Of a stretch of 16,476 bases of DNA, positions 1 through 8,976 are shown piece by piece. The stretch is from Cyclostephanos tholiformis (taxonomy: Eukaryota > Bacillariophyta > Thalassiosirophyceae > Thalassiosirales > Thalassiosiraceae). The position numbers and the translations under genes were made by a program. Position 1 is the stretch's first letter. The number at the start of each line of letters is the position of its first letter. The stretch spans positions 1 through 16,476 of the forward strand of contig JALLPB010001591.1 of assembly GCA_036939975.1 (NCBI GenBank). The letters are read 5' to 3'. The notes beneath the pieces were generated by a model. The model saw nothing but the letters and a program-made list of their open reading frames with translations. It had not been told where the DNA came from and did not search any database.

Positions 1-104
1 AATCCTTCCTCGTCCTCCAACCGCCGAACGAACACCCCCGTCACACGCCCGCCCCCCCCCCCACATTCACACCACACACACACCACACGCACTCCCATTT
101 TTGA
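1..104. other. 5' flank of the DUF3228 gene
   Basis: This is C- and A-rich non-coding sequence with an 11-base C run at 52-62 and an imperfect CA-rich stretch at 63-92 just before the predicted start. It probably contains the 5' UTR and part of the promoter. I see no convincing TATA box or other named site. Confidence 0.4.
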
Positions 105-1043
105 ATGAGGTACACCCACCTCCCAGCATTCCGGGCCATAATATCATCATCCCCGGGAACGGCAATAATCGCATCCCCTCCCCCCGCGTTGGCCTCGTCA
201 TACGAATACCATCGGACGACGGCTACGACGACGGCGGCGGTCTCCCCCCCCAACGTTATCAGCAATCGCGGCGGCGGAGCAAGAGGCGCTCTCATCGCGC
301 GGGGCATGATGATGATGTCGTCGTCGTCGTCCCCACCCGAGGATGGAGGGGCAATCGACGTCGTGGATGCTACCAGCTGTAGTAAGAACATTGTCGTGGA
401 TCCGTTCTGTCATCGTCAATTCGCCGAGGGTGGGGATGACAACGGACGGGGGTACGCCGGGACCGTCCTCGACGTGTCCATATCCTACTTCGAGGACGTC
501 GTCAACTCGCGATACGACGCGAATAATCTCGTCGACGGCTACGCCCCCTTCTGCAAGCACATGTTCGTGATCAACGACTTCACGAATGCGAGGGTGAACG
601 TATTGCCGATAACCGGTGATAACGAGATTCACCTGCGCACTAGGTACGAGAGTCGGACCGAATCGGAATTGCCGGTCCTGACGCGATACTTCGATCGGGA
701 GTCGCTATTGCGGGGGGGGGAGGAGGAGGAGGAGGAGGACGACGACGTACTCCCGATCGCGAGGTACCTAGACCTGATACTGTACTCGCGGGAACAGATC
801 GAGAAGGAGAATATCGCCATGGGTAAGAACGCGATGGAGGGTGGGGGGACGAGGAGGAAAATGGCACCGTGGGGTATCGTGAGCATCAAGGCGCAGAACG
901 TCGATTTCGAACTTCCCATGACTCCCATCACGATGATGAGGAATGCATTGGGGAAGGATCAGGGCGGGAGCGGCGTGATGTTGTGCCGGGAGGCGTACAT
1001 GGAGTCAGTGGCATACTGGAGGGATCACGCGAACGTCCTGTGA
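105..1043 (+). CDS. DUF3228 family protein
   Basis: An intact 312-residue reading frame without introns. From about residue 97 it matches what I know of the DUF3228 family: VDPFCHRQF near 97-105, the block DGYAPFCKHMFV, ELPVLTRYF, LDLILYSREQIEKE, PWGIVSIKAQ near 256 and ELPMTPITMMRNALGKDQGG just after, ending in AYMESVAYWRDHANVL. The molecular function of this family is not established, so no reaction is proposed. The first 95 or so residues are Ala/Ser/Pro/Thr-rich and not conserved; they may be an organelle-targeting extension or may include untranslated sequence. The first ATG (105) is taken as start, but an ATG cluster at 306-317 (residues 68-71) is an alternative. A Glu/Asp run near residues 205-215, made by GAG/GAC triplets at 721-747, lies in what should be a variable loop. 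The next gene follows on the same strand. Confidence 0.85.
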   Translation: MRYTHLPAFRAIISSSPGTAIIASPPPALASSYEYHRTTATTTAAVSPPNVISNRGGGARGALIARGMMMMSSSSSPPEDGGAIDVVDATSCSKNIVVDPFCHRQFAEGGDDNGRGYAGTVLDVSISYFEDVVNSRYDANNLVDGYAPFCKHMFVINDFTNARVNVLPITGDNEIHLRTRYESRTESELPVLTRYFDRESLLRGGEEEEEEDDDVLPIARYLDLILYSREQIEKENIAMGKNAMEGGGTRRKMAPWGIVSIKAQNVDFELPMTPITMMRNALGKDQGGSGVMLCREAYMESVAYWRDHANVL

Positions 1044-1477
1044 GGGGAGATATGTATGTATGGAAATCCGGGTCGTGATATAGAGATAAGTAAAAGGGTC
1101 ATAGTAATTTTTTTTGTTTTGTTTTCTTGGGCAATTGTACGTAAGGTTTGGGGCATCCTATGGCAATGGATTAAAATACGCCCAATTCTACCGAATGAAC
1201 GGGGGGGGGGGGGGGGGTAAATAGTCCGATAGGGTGAATTTTTCCACGCGAATATGTTAATATTCTCATTATCATTGCACCAGTAATAGTCGGATTTCCG
1301 CCAGCAACTTGCACACCAACAAAAGAATGGGGTTCTCTACACCATACACAACACATCATCATGAAAATAGCAGTTGTTAGTTTTAGGTGTGTCCGCCTGT
1401 GTCTGTCCTTCGAAAAACACGGAGAACGGATCCCATACCTATTTCCATCGGCACGCACACATGATAATAATATTATT
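1044..1477. other. Intergenic spacer with a 17-base G run
   Basis: A spacer of 434 bases between two same-strand genes. It should hold the 3' UTR of the DUF3228 gene (T-rich stretch at 1108-1126) and the promoter of the next gene. The notable element is an uninterrupted run of 17 G at 1201-1217. The following reading frame can be extended upstream to an ATG at 1361, but those 39 codons look unlike protein and are treated here as untranslated. Confidence 0.5.
1201..1217 (+). repeat. Poly-G homopolymer, 17 bases
   Basis: Seventeen consecutive G on the + strand, in the spacer between two genes. It is long enough to form stacked G structures and is also a site where replication slippage or sequencing length errors are likely. 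Confidence 0.9.
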
Positions 1478-2746
1478 ATGCTCTCCTCGGCCACCTCGGC
1501 GGTCGCGGCGGCGTCGCATTCCCTCCCCTCGAAATGCGTCCCCGCCCTTCGTCATCAATATCGTTCCGCTCGTCCCTTGACATCATCGACGCGCCGCATT
1601 ATTCGCACCATCGTCACGTCCTCGATATCGCCGTCTCCCGACGTCTTCATCGAGAGGCCGGAGGTGATCGTGTTATCCGAAAGTTCGCTCTACCGCGCCG
1701 GCAATTCGTGGGACGATTATTCGAGTACCTACTTCCCGAGGACGGGCTTGCACTACGCGAGCGTGGACGTCTTTCATTCGTCGAGACTCGATAATTCCGA
1801 TCATGACCATGCCCGATCCTCCCCCCCCCCCTCGCTGGATGAGTTGGAAAGGACCATGGCGGAGGATTTGTCGCGCCTTATATCCGACAAGGACGTCGAC
1901 GATGATCTCACGTGGGATGATTCATCCTCGTCGTCCTCCAACTCGGCACACGTGTTGCTGATAGCGAGGGGTCCCATCCAGTGCCTCGTGGCGCAGTATT
2001 TCCTTGAAAGGTGAGGAGATGGATATTTATATACATATTCCGCCTCGTACCACCTTCGTATTCGTCATCTGCCATATTATTATGAAGACGAATGATTAAT
2101 AATTGAACTCGAATCGCATTCTCCACGTAGCTCGCCGTTGGCCGGATTGGTATTGGTCGATCCATTGCTATTGCCCGAGGATGGCCGTGGGCCATTTTCG
2201 GGTACTAAGAAGGAGGGAGGAGCGATGTCGATGTCGATGGGGAGCGCATCGCGATGGACGTCGTCAATTATGGATCTGATATCCATGTTGGAGGGCGAGG
2301 GGGCGAACCCTCCTCCTCCTCGCGCGTCGAGCGACGGTGGTGCGATGACCGCGAACGATCCGCCGCTTATTTTTCGCGTCGTACACGACGACGGCGCGGT
2401 GGTCCCAGGTGCACGACGACGATCCTCTACGCGGGAGGGGGAAATCGCACTCCTGCGCTCGCTGCTGACGATGTCCGCGACCGCCGAACGCAGTCGTCCG
2501 CTCAGGCTCGAGCCCGGATCGGTGCCATTGCTCGTCATGTACAGCGGCGGTGATCACGATCACGTCGACATGTATCGGATATGCGCGGAGAGGACGGCCG
2601 CGTTTCACACGTGCGGGGGGAGCGGCGATCAATACGATCAGGTGCCGGTGGTGATGGTACCGACGAAGGAGAGCGAACGCGGGAAGGACGATATGCATGC
2701 GTCCATGAGGCTCATATACGAATGGTACGACGAGGTGGTGGCATGA
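1478..2746 (+). CDS. Alpha/beta-hydrolase-like protein, two exons
   Basis: The coding sequence joins 1478-2010 and 2131-2746, giving 382 residues. Joining restores one open frame across the fold: a central strand HVLLIARGPIQ (about 158-168), helix CLVAQYFLE, then LAGLVLVDPLLL (about 181-192), the typical order of strand, nucleophile elbow, helix and next strand in alpha/beta hydrolases. An earlier strand EVIVLSE (about 62-68) and later VPLLVMYSGGD (about 309-319) and a C-terminal His (about 367) before the last helix IYEWYDEVV also fit. The elbow GxSxG is missing: no Ser is found at or around the turn, so hydrolase activity is doubtful. The Ser/Ala/Arg-rich N-terminus could be an organelle-targeting peptide. 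The ATG at 1478 is preferred to that at 1361 because the targeting-like sequence begins there. The family call is inference from fold layout; the substrate is unknown. Confidence 0.65.
2011..2130 (+). other. Spliceosomal intron, 120 bp
   Basis: The donor is AAG/GTGAGG at 2010/2011 and the acceptor is CACGTAG at 2130. The interior is AT-rich compared with the flanking exons and has in-frame stops. Removal leaves an AG|C codon (Ser) and restores the frame between the two halves of a recognisable fold, which strongly supports the boundaries. TTAATAATTGAAC near 2096-2108 is a plausible branch-point region. Confidence 0.85.
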
Positions 2747-3340
2747 GAGTAGATTTTGACGGTTAAATCTGAGCAGTCGGGCGGCACGACGGATCAATCG
2801 AGTGATTTTCGAGCACGCTTTTGTAAACAATCCATGTAATATATATTTTGATATAAATTACTTCGCATCGTAACCCTCCTGAAGAAATCAATCTCTTTCT
2901 TTCTTTATATCATACTCTCTCATCCAATATGAGTAATGAGTACAAAACTATAAATAGCAATGGGAGGACCTAAATGTGGACAAATGAGACAATTGCTTGG
3001 AGGAAATGATCTCAACGTTTCGGAGGCGCTTTGAACAAAATTGATGTCTTCCCTGAGGTGCACACCATTGACCTCTGTATTTTAATATATCATATATGCT
3101 TGCAGAATCAGAGGTCAAACCGAGCCTCCGAAAATTCTGTTTTTATCGTCTGGCCATGCCTCCAACGATGCACCTTGGTTCAGTTTTGGTGATAGAAAGT
3201 ATTTTGATCATGCTTCCCACAGTGGTATGATACACTAATACTGGCCTCCACTCCATGGCACAACAACACAGAGCACAATTTTCCGGCTGTTTGGCTTTAA
3301 TACCAAGAGCAAATACAAGGACGAGGATATTCAAAAGGAG
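2747..3340. other. Gene-free transition into AT-rich, CpG-poor DNA
   Basis: This stretch holds the presumed 3' UTR of the upstream gene (AT-rich 2835-2865) and then AT-rich DNA. A nested inverted repeat lies at 3018-3133. A + strand frame from about 3140 to 3418 is open except for one TAA, but it runs into the 5'-flank homology of the duplicated gene, so I do not call it a gene. Confidence 0.4.
3018..3133. repeat. Nested inverted repeat
   Basis: Two pairs of 9-base perfect inverted matches are nested: TTTCGGAGG (3018-3026) with CCTCCGAAA (3125-3133), and TGACCTCTG (3069-3077) with CAGAGGTCA (3109-3117). The inner pair encloses a 31-base AT-rich loop. Together they could fold as one interrupted hairpin or be the relic of a small foldback element. 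It ends about 200 bases before the duplicated gene fragment. Confidence 0.5.
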
Positions 3341-3783
3341 ATTGGAGAGTTCACAGCTTCTAAGAGAATCGAAAGGATGAACAAATTGGTCAAAGGGAAG
3401 CATTTGATTGAGCGGTGATGTGTTTCGGTCAAGCAGGGGATGAAATCTATGCAGTATGGATGGGTGCTAGCCGTGCCAGTCTTGTGTTATCTTACCACGA
3501 GGTATCCGATGGAGGAAAGGGAGATTATGGTGGGGATATAGCATCCTATAGCCCGATTCGTACATACCAAATAAAGTTTGGCAGCAAGTAGCTGCTACTG
3601 ACAATGATGACAGAGGCAATGGCCGGATCGGTAATTGATGGAATCCAAGAACACATTGTCGTGCCCAAGGTGATGATTTACTACTGTCAATATCTCACGG
3701 TGTTGTTCATGAATGAATGGGAGTTCAAAGTGTAATTGACAAATTTTTGGATGATTTATGTGCAAAATATGTCAGTAGGTACA
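3341..3783 (+). pseudogene. Degenerate 5' copy of the DUF6824 gene
   Basis: This stretch aligns over its whole length, in the same orientation, with about 10011-10437, the 5' flank and first 135 or so codons of the intact gene 6.6 kb downstream. Shared landmarks include ATGGATGGGTGCTAGCCGTG, GATGGAGGAAAGGGAGAT and CCCGATTCGTACATAC. The start codon is ATC instead of ATG, there are several indels including extra bases near 3384-3402, and the frame is broken by stops. Homology begins upstream of the parental ATG, so the copied segment included 5' flank. It ends abruptly at GGTAC (3783), inside the codons of the AP2-like region. Many differences are CG to TG or CA: I count about 35 CpG in the parental coding part and about 12 here. 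The parent has no intron, so DNA duplication and retrocopying cannot be separated. Confidence 0.9.
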
Positions 3784-4471
3784 CTTTCTAGTGGCACATA
3801 TGTGCCCATTATTTTCAAGCTTCTTCAAAAATACCCTAAATTTTTGAAACCTTAGCCAACAAATGTAGTAGCTTTTCATCTCAAATGCTGTCAACTCATT
3901 TTTCTAAGAAGCTTTTTGCTTTGATGAGCTGAATAGGGTCCATTTTGGGTCCCAAATGTACTCACTTTGTTAGCAAAAAAGTGCATTAATTGCTAGCTAA
4001 ACATAGTTGTGTGTTGTGATTTGTTCCCCAGCAATAAAGATGACCACAATGGCCACCAGATTGATATGGTGCAGGCAATTAATTGATGGCAGCAAATGGT
4101 GGCTTCACATTTTTCGTGATCCTGACATGCCAATAGTAACACAGAAAGTCACTACTGTATCAAAAATCTAGGTTCTTAATTACTACTGTTAAAGGATTCC
4201 TGTTTTACTTTAGTGAAATAGAGTTTTTTTAAGGATTTCAAGGTCCCCTGATATAGAAATAAATAATGGTGTTATAGAAAATCAGGCATTATTATCCAGT
4301 GTGGGCAAAGGATCTCAAGTTACTAACTACAACTCCGCGAGTTGGTAACTTAATTTTTTAATACTTTGCAAAAAATGTTTTCTCATATCACATTACAATT
4401 CCTATGCAATAAATAAATATTTATATGTATAAAGTCAGCTCCTATAATTTGTAAAGTTACGGACTCTTTTT
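3784..4471. other. AT-rich stretch without recognisable genes
   Basis: AT-rich and almost free of CpG. No open frame of note on either strand. It lies between the end of the duplicated gene fragment and the 3' side of the decayed gag, so it may be relic 3' untranslated or LTR sequence of that element, but I could not match it to a second copy in the window. Confidence 0.4.
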
Positions 4472-5992
4472 TTATACACATGATCCGGTGGTGCTCAATG
4501 TGATTGCAGATGTCATGCTGGACTGTGAACTGTCAGTGGATGATGTTAGGATGTGCTCATGCATCTTCTTTTGATCAAAATGGTTCAAGTCATTGCCACC
4601 GCACCTGGACTGGGATTCAGCATTGCACATGTGAAAGGCTTTGTACTCTGCTTTTGCACGCTTGGCAATGCCTGGCTCCGTGGCTTTGGGGCAAACAATC
4701 TTCTTGTCCTTAACCCAAGGATGATTTCCACCGCAGCTGAAACACTTGAGAGGCAGATGCACGTGCCGGTTGCCATGATGGCTGCTTCCTTGAAAGTTGG
4801 TGATGGTGTTCTCAGCCTGGCTGGGGAAGCTGGGACGTCACCACCACCAATGATGTTGATGTAGAACCCTTGGCCCATCATTCTGCGTACAATGTTCTGC
4901 ATCTATTTAATTTTGTCCTTGGCAGACTGGGTGGCAGTGAGGATAATCACTATCTGGCTGCGTTGATAAGAGCCGTACAGATTGTGGACCATTGAATGCT
5001 GTGGGAAAAGGCAACAGACGGGGCCAATGATGCAAGGATCCAACCCCTGGATGAACTTGTTGCGTACGCCTACAGCAAACATTGATTGTGTCATGAATGG
5101 CCGGGCAGCATTAAGCATTTGCTGGTAGTACTCAATAGAAGTCAATGTGCCCATCTGGCCATCAGAGCCCAATGCAGTTTGGCAGATGTGCTTGATAGCA
5201 ATATGTGGCTGGTCGCTGTAGCCGGGGCACAGCTGCTGGAAAATGCTGGTGCAAATTTGCTTAAAATCGTCCATTCAGGATAAATGGATGAATCTGCTCA
5301 ATGATGGTTGAGTCATTGACTTCAACGATGGTGAGGTTAAACACAGCTGTGTGGAGAGTGATAAGGCCATCATGGAGGCATGGCTCAAGGATCGTCGTGC
5401 AAACCTGATCGGGTGTGGGCTTGCTCAAGTTAGTGGCGCCATGCCAGATGGTGAGGTTGTATTTGTTACCACAATGTTGGTCATCATGACCATTGTTTGT
5501 GGCAAATCAATGTAGAACCCAACATGAAGAGTTGACATGCCATCATCTGGCATGGTGATGAGGGGAGCAAAATCTACTGTGCAAGTGACCCTAACGAAGC
5601 AAATGTCCTGCTGATGACAGGTGGCAGTGGGTCCATTTTGCATGGGAAGGAGTGTTGTGGGGTCACTGGGGATGGTCGTGTTGTCGATTACATGACTGGC
5701 AGAATTGTGGAAAGATAGGATAGAGAGGTTGGCAAAAATCAAACCACCTGGTATCAAATGGGTTATGCCAATCGAACATAAGCCCTTTGGCAATGGCACT
5801 GCAGTTCAAGCTGCGGCCAAGTGCATCAAGGATGAGGCACGTGTCGATGGAGAGGAGTGCAAGGGCATTCATGGTGTTGACATTAAAAGCGTGGGTGTGT
5901 TTGTGCATAGGCTGCCCTGGCTTCCATGGGTAGAGGTTGTCAGAAAGATGGCCAACCTGAGTAGTGACAAGGTCAAGTGGCGCAAAATTCAT
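4472..5992 (-). pseudogene. Decayed retrotransposon gag-like gene
   Basis: Read on the - strand, one protein can be followed through frame changes: about 5992-5715 in one frame, then 5799-5440, 5440-5290, 5274-4800 and finally 4762-4600. Key stretches are GLITLHTAVFNLTIVEVND (5312-5368), IHPFILNG, DDFKQICTSIFQQLCPGYS and QIV, followed by a Cys/His motif CFSCGGNHPWVKDKKIVC (4691-4744) with spacing CX2CX3HX9C, then CPKATEPGI. This order (capsid-like helices, then a zinc-knuckle-like motif) is that of the gag-like proteins of diatom retroelements as I remember them. The Cys/His spacing is not the classical CX2CX4HX4C. There is a TAG where CAG is expected at the KIK/MQN junction and at least three frameshifts, so it is not functional. 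The N-terminal part (5663-5992) is assigned only by continuity. Confidence 0.6.
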
Positions 5993-6164
5993 CTTGGCAG
6001 AGGGTTAAGTTCATTATCATGAAAGGGAGAATGAGTTCATAATTGATGGAGCTCCACTTAAGGTGGAATGAGACAAAGAAGGGAAAAGATCAAAGAATCT
6101 TTCTAAAGCAGGAAATTGTGAGCTTGCAATGTTATCTACATCTAAGTGAGATGTTATTTAATGA

Positions 6165-6478
6165 TTTTTATCAATGTTAATTGTTAGAGTCATCAACTAC
6201 ATTTTTGATGTACAATTAAATTTGATGTTTGAACTATATCATACTAGATCCCAAGTATTATTCTTTTTTATCAATGCAGTTGGTAGCTTGAAATAATGAA
6301 TCTACAATCTACAGTTATGATGTACAAGTAATTTCAATGTTCTAAGTATGCCATACTAGATCCTATGTGAATATTGTGTTTTTTATCAATAGTTGGTAGC
6401 TTTAATGTTTGTTGCTATGAACTATATGTTTATGTACAAGCAATTTAGATCTCCAATATACATCACACTAATTCCTCC
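6165..6478. repeat. Three diverged tandem units of about 112 bp
   Basis: Landmarks recur in order three times: TTTATCAAT near 6168, 6268 and 6382; GATGTACAA or its variant near 6207, 6318 and 6432; CATACTAGATCC or its variant near 6240, 6352 and 6463; GTTGGTAGCTT in units two and three. Spacing is about 100-115 bases. The units begin about 170 bases beyond the 5' end of the - strand gag-like relic, so they may be its leader or LTR sequence. A further partial match occurs at 15145-15190. Confidence 0.65.
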
Positions 6479-6579
6479 TAACAAAATTGTTTTGTATTAT
6501 TCAAGTCAATAGCTCTGTTGTTTAAAGATACTGGCTACACAGTTTATTACTGAGAACCACATATCATACTCTTTCATTT

Positions 6580-7061
6580 TGTCATGGTGACTACCCATGC
6601 AAGTACTGTCACCATGAACAAGGGCATGCCCACAACAAGGACAAGGGAAAGGGTAATGTCAAGGGCAAGAGCATGGCCAGGGGGTGGGGGGGCATGGCAC
6701 ATCCTCTCCATTCACAGATGAGAGGAGGGTGTCAACATCAATGTGATTGATGAAACAATTTGACACTCATACCCTCAGTAATTATCAACCAATTAATTAA
6801 AAGGCACTTCTATCCAAGGAGATTTGCCAATCTCTCCAAATACCTGCATGATGTGAAATCCCTGAGACTGTGTTTGAGACTGGACGAATTGGTGAAAGAA
6901 TTTGAGCTAAGGATCATTGCTCTTAAGCAAAAATAATTGCTTTGGAGGAGAACCTTCCCAAAGAACTTGAATCACGTCGCCATCTGACATCTAATCCTTG
7001 GTGGAAACATTACTTTGGAAGGTACAATGAATTCAAGGAGAATGAACTCCATAACTTCTAA
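6580..7061 (+). pseudogene. Decayed + strand protein fragment, unassigned
   Basis: Three pieces on the + strand look like protein. At 6580-6700 a frame reads CHGDYPCKYCHHEQGHAH followed by a Lys/Gly-rich stretch; the CX2C plus two His could be a metal-binding knuckle. After two stops, the same frame reopens near 6805 with KYLHDVKSLRLCLRLDELV, a Leu-rich heptad-like helix. A frameshift near 6930 leads to EENLPKELESRRHLTSNPWW and KHYFGRYNEFKENELHNF, ending at TAA 7059-7061. Composition is rich in charged and aromatic residues, unlike random AT-rich translation. The end lies 7 bases from the end of the - strand transposase relic, so the two are convergent. I do not recognise the family. It is probably another transposable-element gene. 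Confidence 0.4.
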
Positions 7062-7068
7062 CGCCAAA

Positions 7069-8976
7069 TCAGATAAGCCAAGTTTGATGGTATAGTATGT
7101 AACCATCTGAAGCGACATTTGTTGGCAAAATTGTCCATTCTGGATCAACACCCCCCTCTGTGAATAGCAGGTACAACTCAGATGTCATGGACATTGTAAT
7201 TGCCTTTTCATGATGCATTGGGCATGCCACCACTTCCAGGACCTGTAAGATGAATCCCATGCCAAGAGCATTTGATCAATTTTGTCAATGGTGCTCTAGT
7301 TCTTGCTGAGGTATGTCTCATGTGCCTCATTCATTTCAATACCCCAATGTCTCTTCTGTTCACCCTGCCTTTGTTGTGTTCCCGTACATATATAACCCTA
7401 CCTCAGACAATGCATTTACAGAGGAAATATTTGTGCCTCCGGTTGACAGAAATGAGATGTGTGTTAGATCATAGTCATCTGGCATGCCTGTACGTTGAAC
7501 TTTTTTTACAGCATTCACAGGCTGTTCAAACCAAGTAGCCATTTGTGGAAGTGGTGGCCAGGGACATACTTGGGCAATCTATGACATCTACATCTACAGG
7601 TCATTGTTGCCTTCCATCCTCTCTCTCCTAATTACTCAATAATATCATCACTGCTAAAGTAGTTGTCCATTGCCATATGTATGTTCTCAGGGAATATCTG
7701 AGATTATTTCTAATACTATGCCATTGTGCTTCTTGTATTCAGAAAACCTCATGGGTCTGTAATGTCTGCAGTAACAACAATCACAAGAGGACTCTTCTTC
7801 TTTATATGGTGGTGACACCATTCAAAGCTCATGTGATTTCATACTAAGGAAGAGATAAAACCTCTCCAAATTCTTAATCAGTGCAATGGAGATGGGGAAC
7901 TTTATCCCAGTCTTTTCTATCTATTTTCCAATTGCAGGAGGGGTCAACTTTCTCACATATTTTGGTATTGGTGGAATTTTTTGGGAGAATGTTTTTATTC
8001 CGATGATAAAGTAAGTCTTGACTAAGAGGACTGACAATGGATTAATCAATCTTGTTCTCATCTATTTCAAACTTTCCATCAACATTACCACACAATAAAT
8101 GAGGCACCTCAGTATCATTGGTGCAAATACAAAAAAATTGTGCGGTAACAAATACTTTCTTGATATCTTCATTGTAATACCCACAATGCCAATTTTTTTA
8201 GAAGAGGAAATAATATAGTCACCTAACACATTCAGGGACACATAACGGACTGGATGCACACATTCTTATTCTAAAATAAAGCACATATCAATGCAATTCT
8301 GGATAATCCATCAATGAATGATGCAGTTCGTCGTCTGATTTAACAGGCAGTTTGTTTTTGTCACTTGTCACTCGTACTGGGAGGCATCATCACATTGCTG
8401 TTGGTGAAATTATTATCTAAATTTACGATAAATTATCCATTGTTGGTGTGGATGCAAACAGTGCTAGCAAGGTACTAGGTCAGTCACTTGCCCACCCACT
8501 GGTCTTCCTTGTCAGTGGTGTAGGCACCTGACTAGTCACAGTCTGGATTGCTGGAGTGCAATAGGTTCTTTACCCTTCAATGTAGAGTTAATGTCATTGT
8601 TCTTCTTGCTCACATTTCTGAAGCATCTTGTTCCCAGAGTGATTTCCTCATTCATCCGATCATGTCACCACAATTCCTTATCAGTGAAACCAAACCTATC
8701 ATCCTTGAGCTCAATTAGGCATTTTGCAATTGAATTGACATATGCCTTGAGAATGGGTCTTTTTTTGGCAAAGCATTTATTTTGGAATGACAACAATTCA
8801 GCAAACCTGCCCATCGATGCAGGGGTGACAAAAACAATTGGAACATCTTTCACATAGCACAGCATCCAAATAGCTATGTTGATCAAGTTCTTCAATGTCT
8901 TAAGCACATTATGATTGTCAGCACAGTGTTTATAGAACCATTTGAGATAATCATAGAATGCTTGCTGTTTAGACAT
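7069..8976 (-). pseudogene. Decayed DDE transposase, piggyBac-like
   Basis: On the - strand, fragments in changing frames run in order like one transposase. From 5' to 3': an ATG-started 103-codon frame (8976-8665) beginning MSKQQAFYDYLKWFYKH; PHLLCGNVDGKFEIDENKID near 8050-8110; HHHIKKKSPLVIVVTADITD near 7750-7815; MAMDNYFSSDDII (7632-7670); GERGWKATMTC; RLPKYVPGHHFHK; FEQPVNAVKKVQ (7542 downwards); STGGTNISSVNALSEVGLY; WGIEMNEAHETYLSKN (about 7298-7350); IDKIDQML (7263-7286); YRSWKWWHA (7221-7247); and TEGGVDPEW. The order DNYFS...GW.AT.TCR...RLP...VDK.DQM...YRSW.WWHA is that of piggyBac (DDE_Tnp_1_7) transposases, where the first and last Asp positions belong to the catalytic set. Several stops sit at positions explained by C to T change. 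The span of about 635 codons is a normal length for the family. It is not functional. The 8664-8110 part is poorly resolved. Confidence 0.6.

Noticed and set aside
198..632. A 144-codon - strand frame antisense to the DUF3228 gene
   Set aside because: It overlaps a recognised family core on the other strand; its Arg/His-rich composition is what antisense reading of GC-rich codons gives.
1361..1477. An upstream in-frame ATG giving a 39-residue extension of the hydrolase-like protein
   Set aside because: The extra residues lack protein-like character, and a better targeting-like start follows at 1478.
2264..2830. A 188-codon - strand frame antisense to exon 2 of the hydrolase-like gene
   Set aside because: It is an antisense shadow of GC-rich coding sequence, very Arg-rich, with no recognisable motif.
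3140..3418. A + strand frame with one internal stop, ending beside the duplicated gene fragment
   Set aside because: Its last part coincides with homology to the non-coding 5' flank of the intact gene and its first part has no recognisable motif.
5705..6022. A 105-codon + strand frame over the gag-like region
   Set aside because: It is antisense to the gag-like relic, which has the better ordered motifs.
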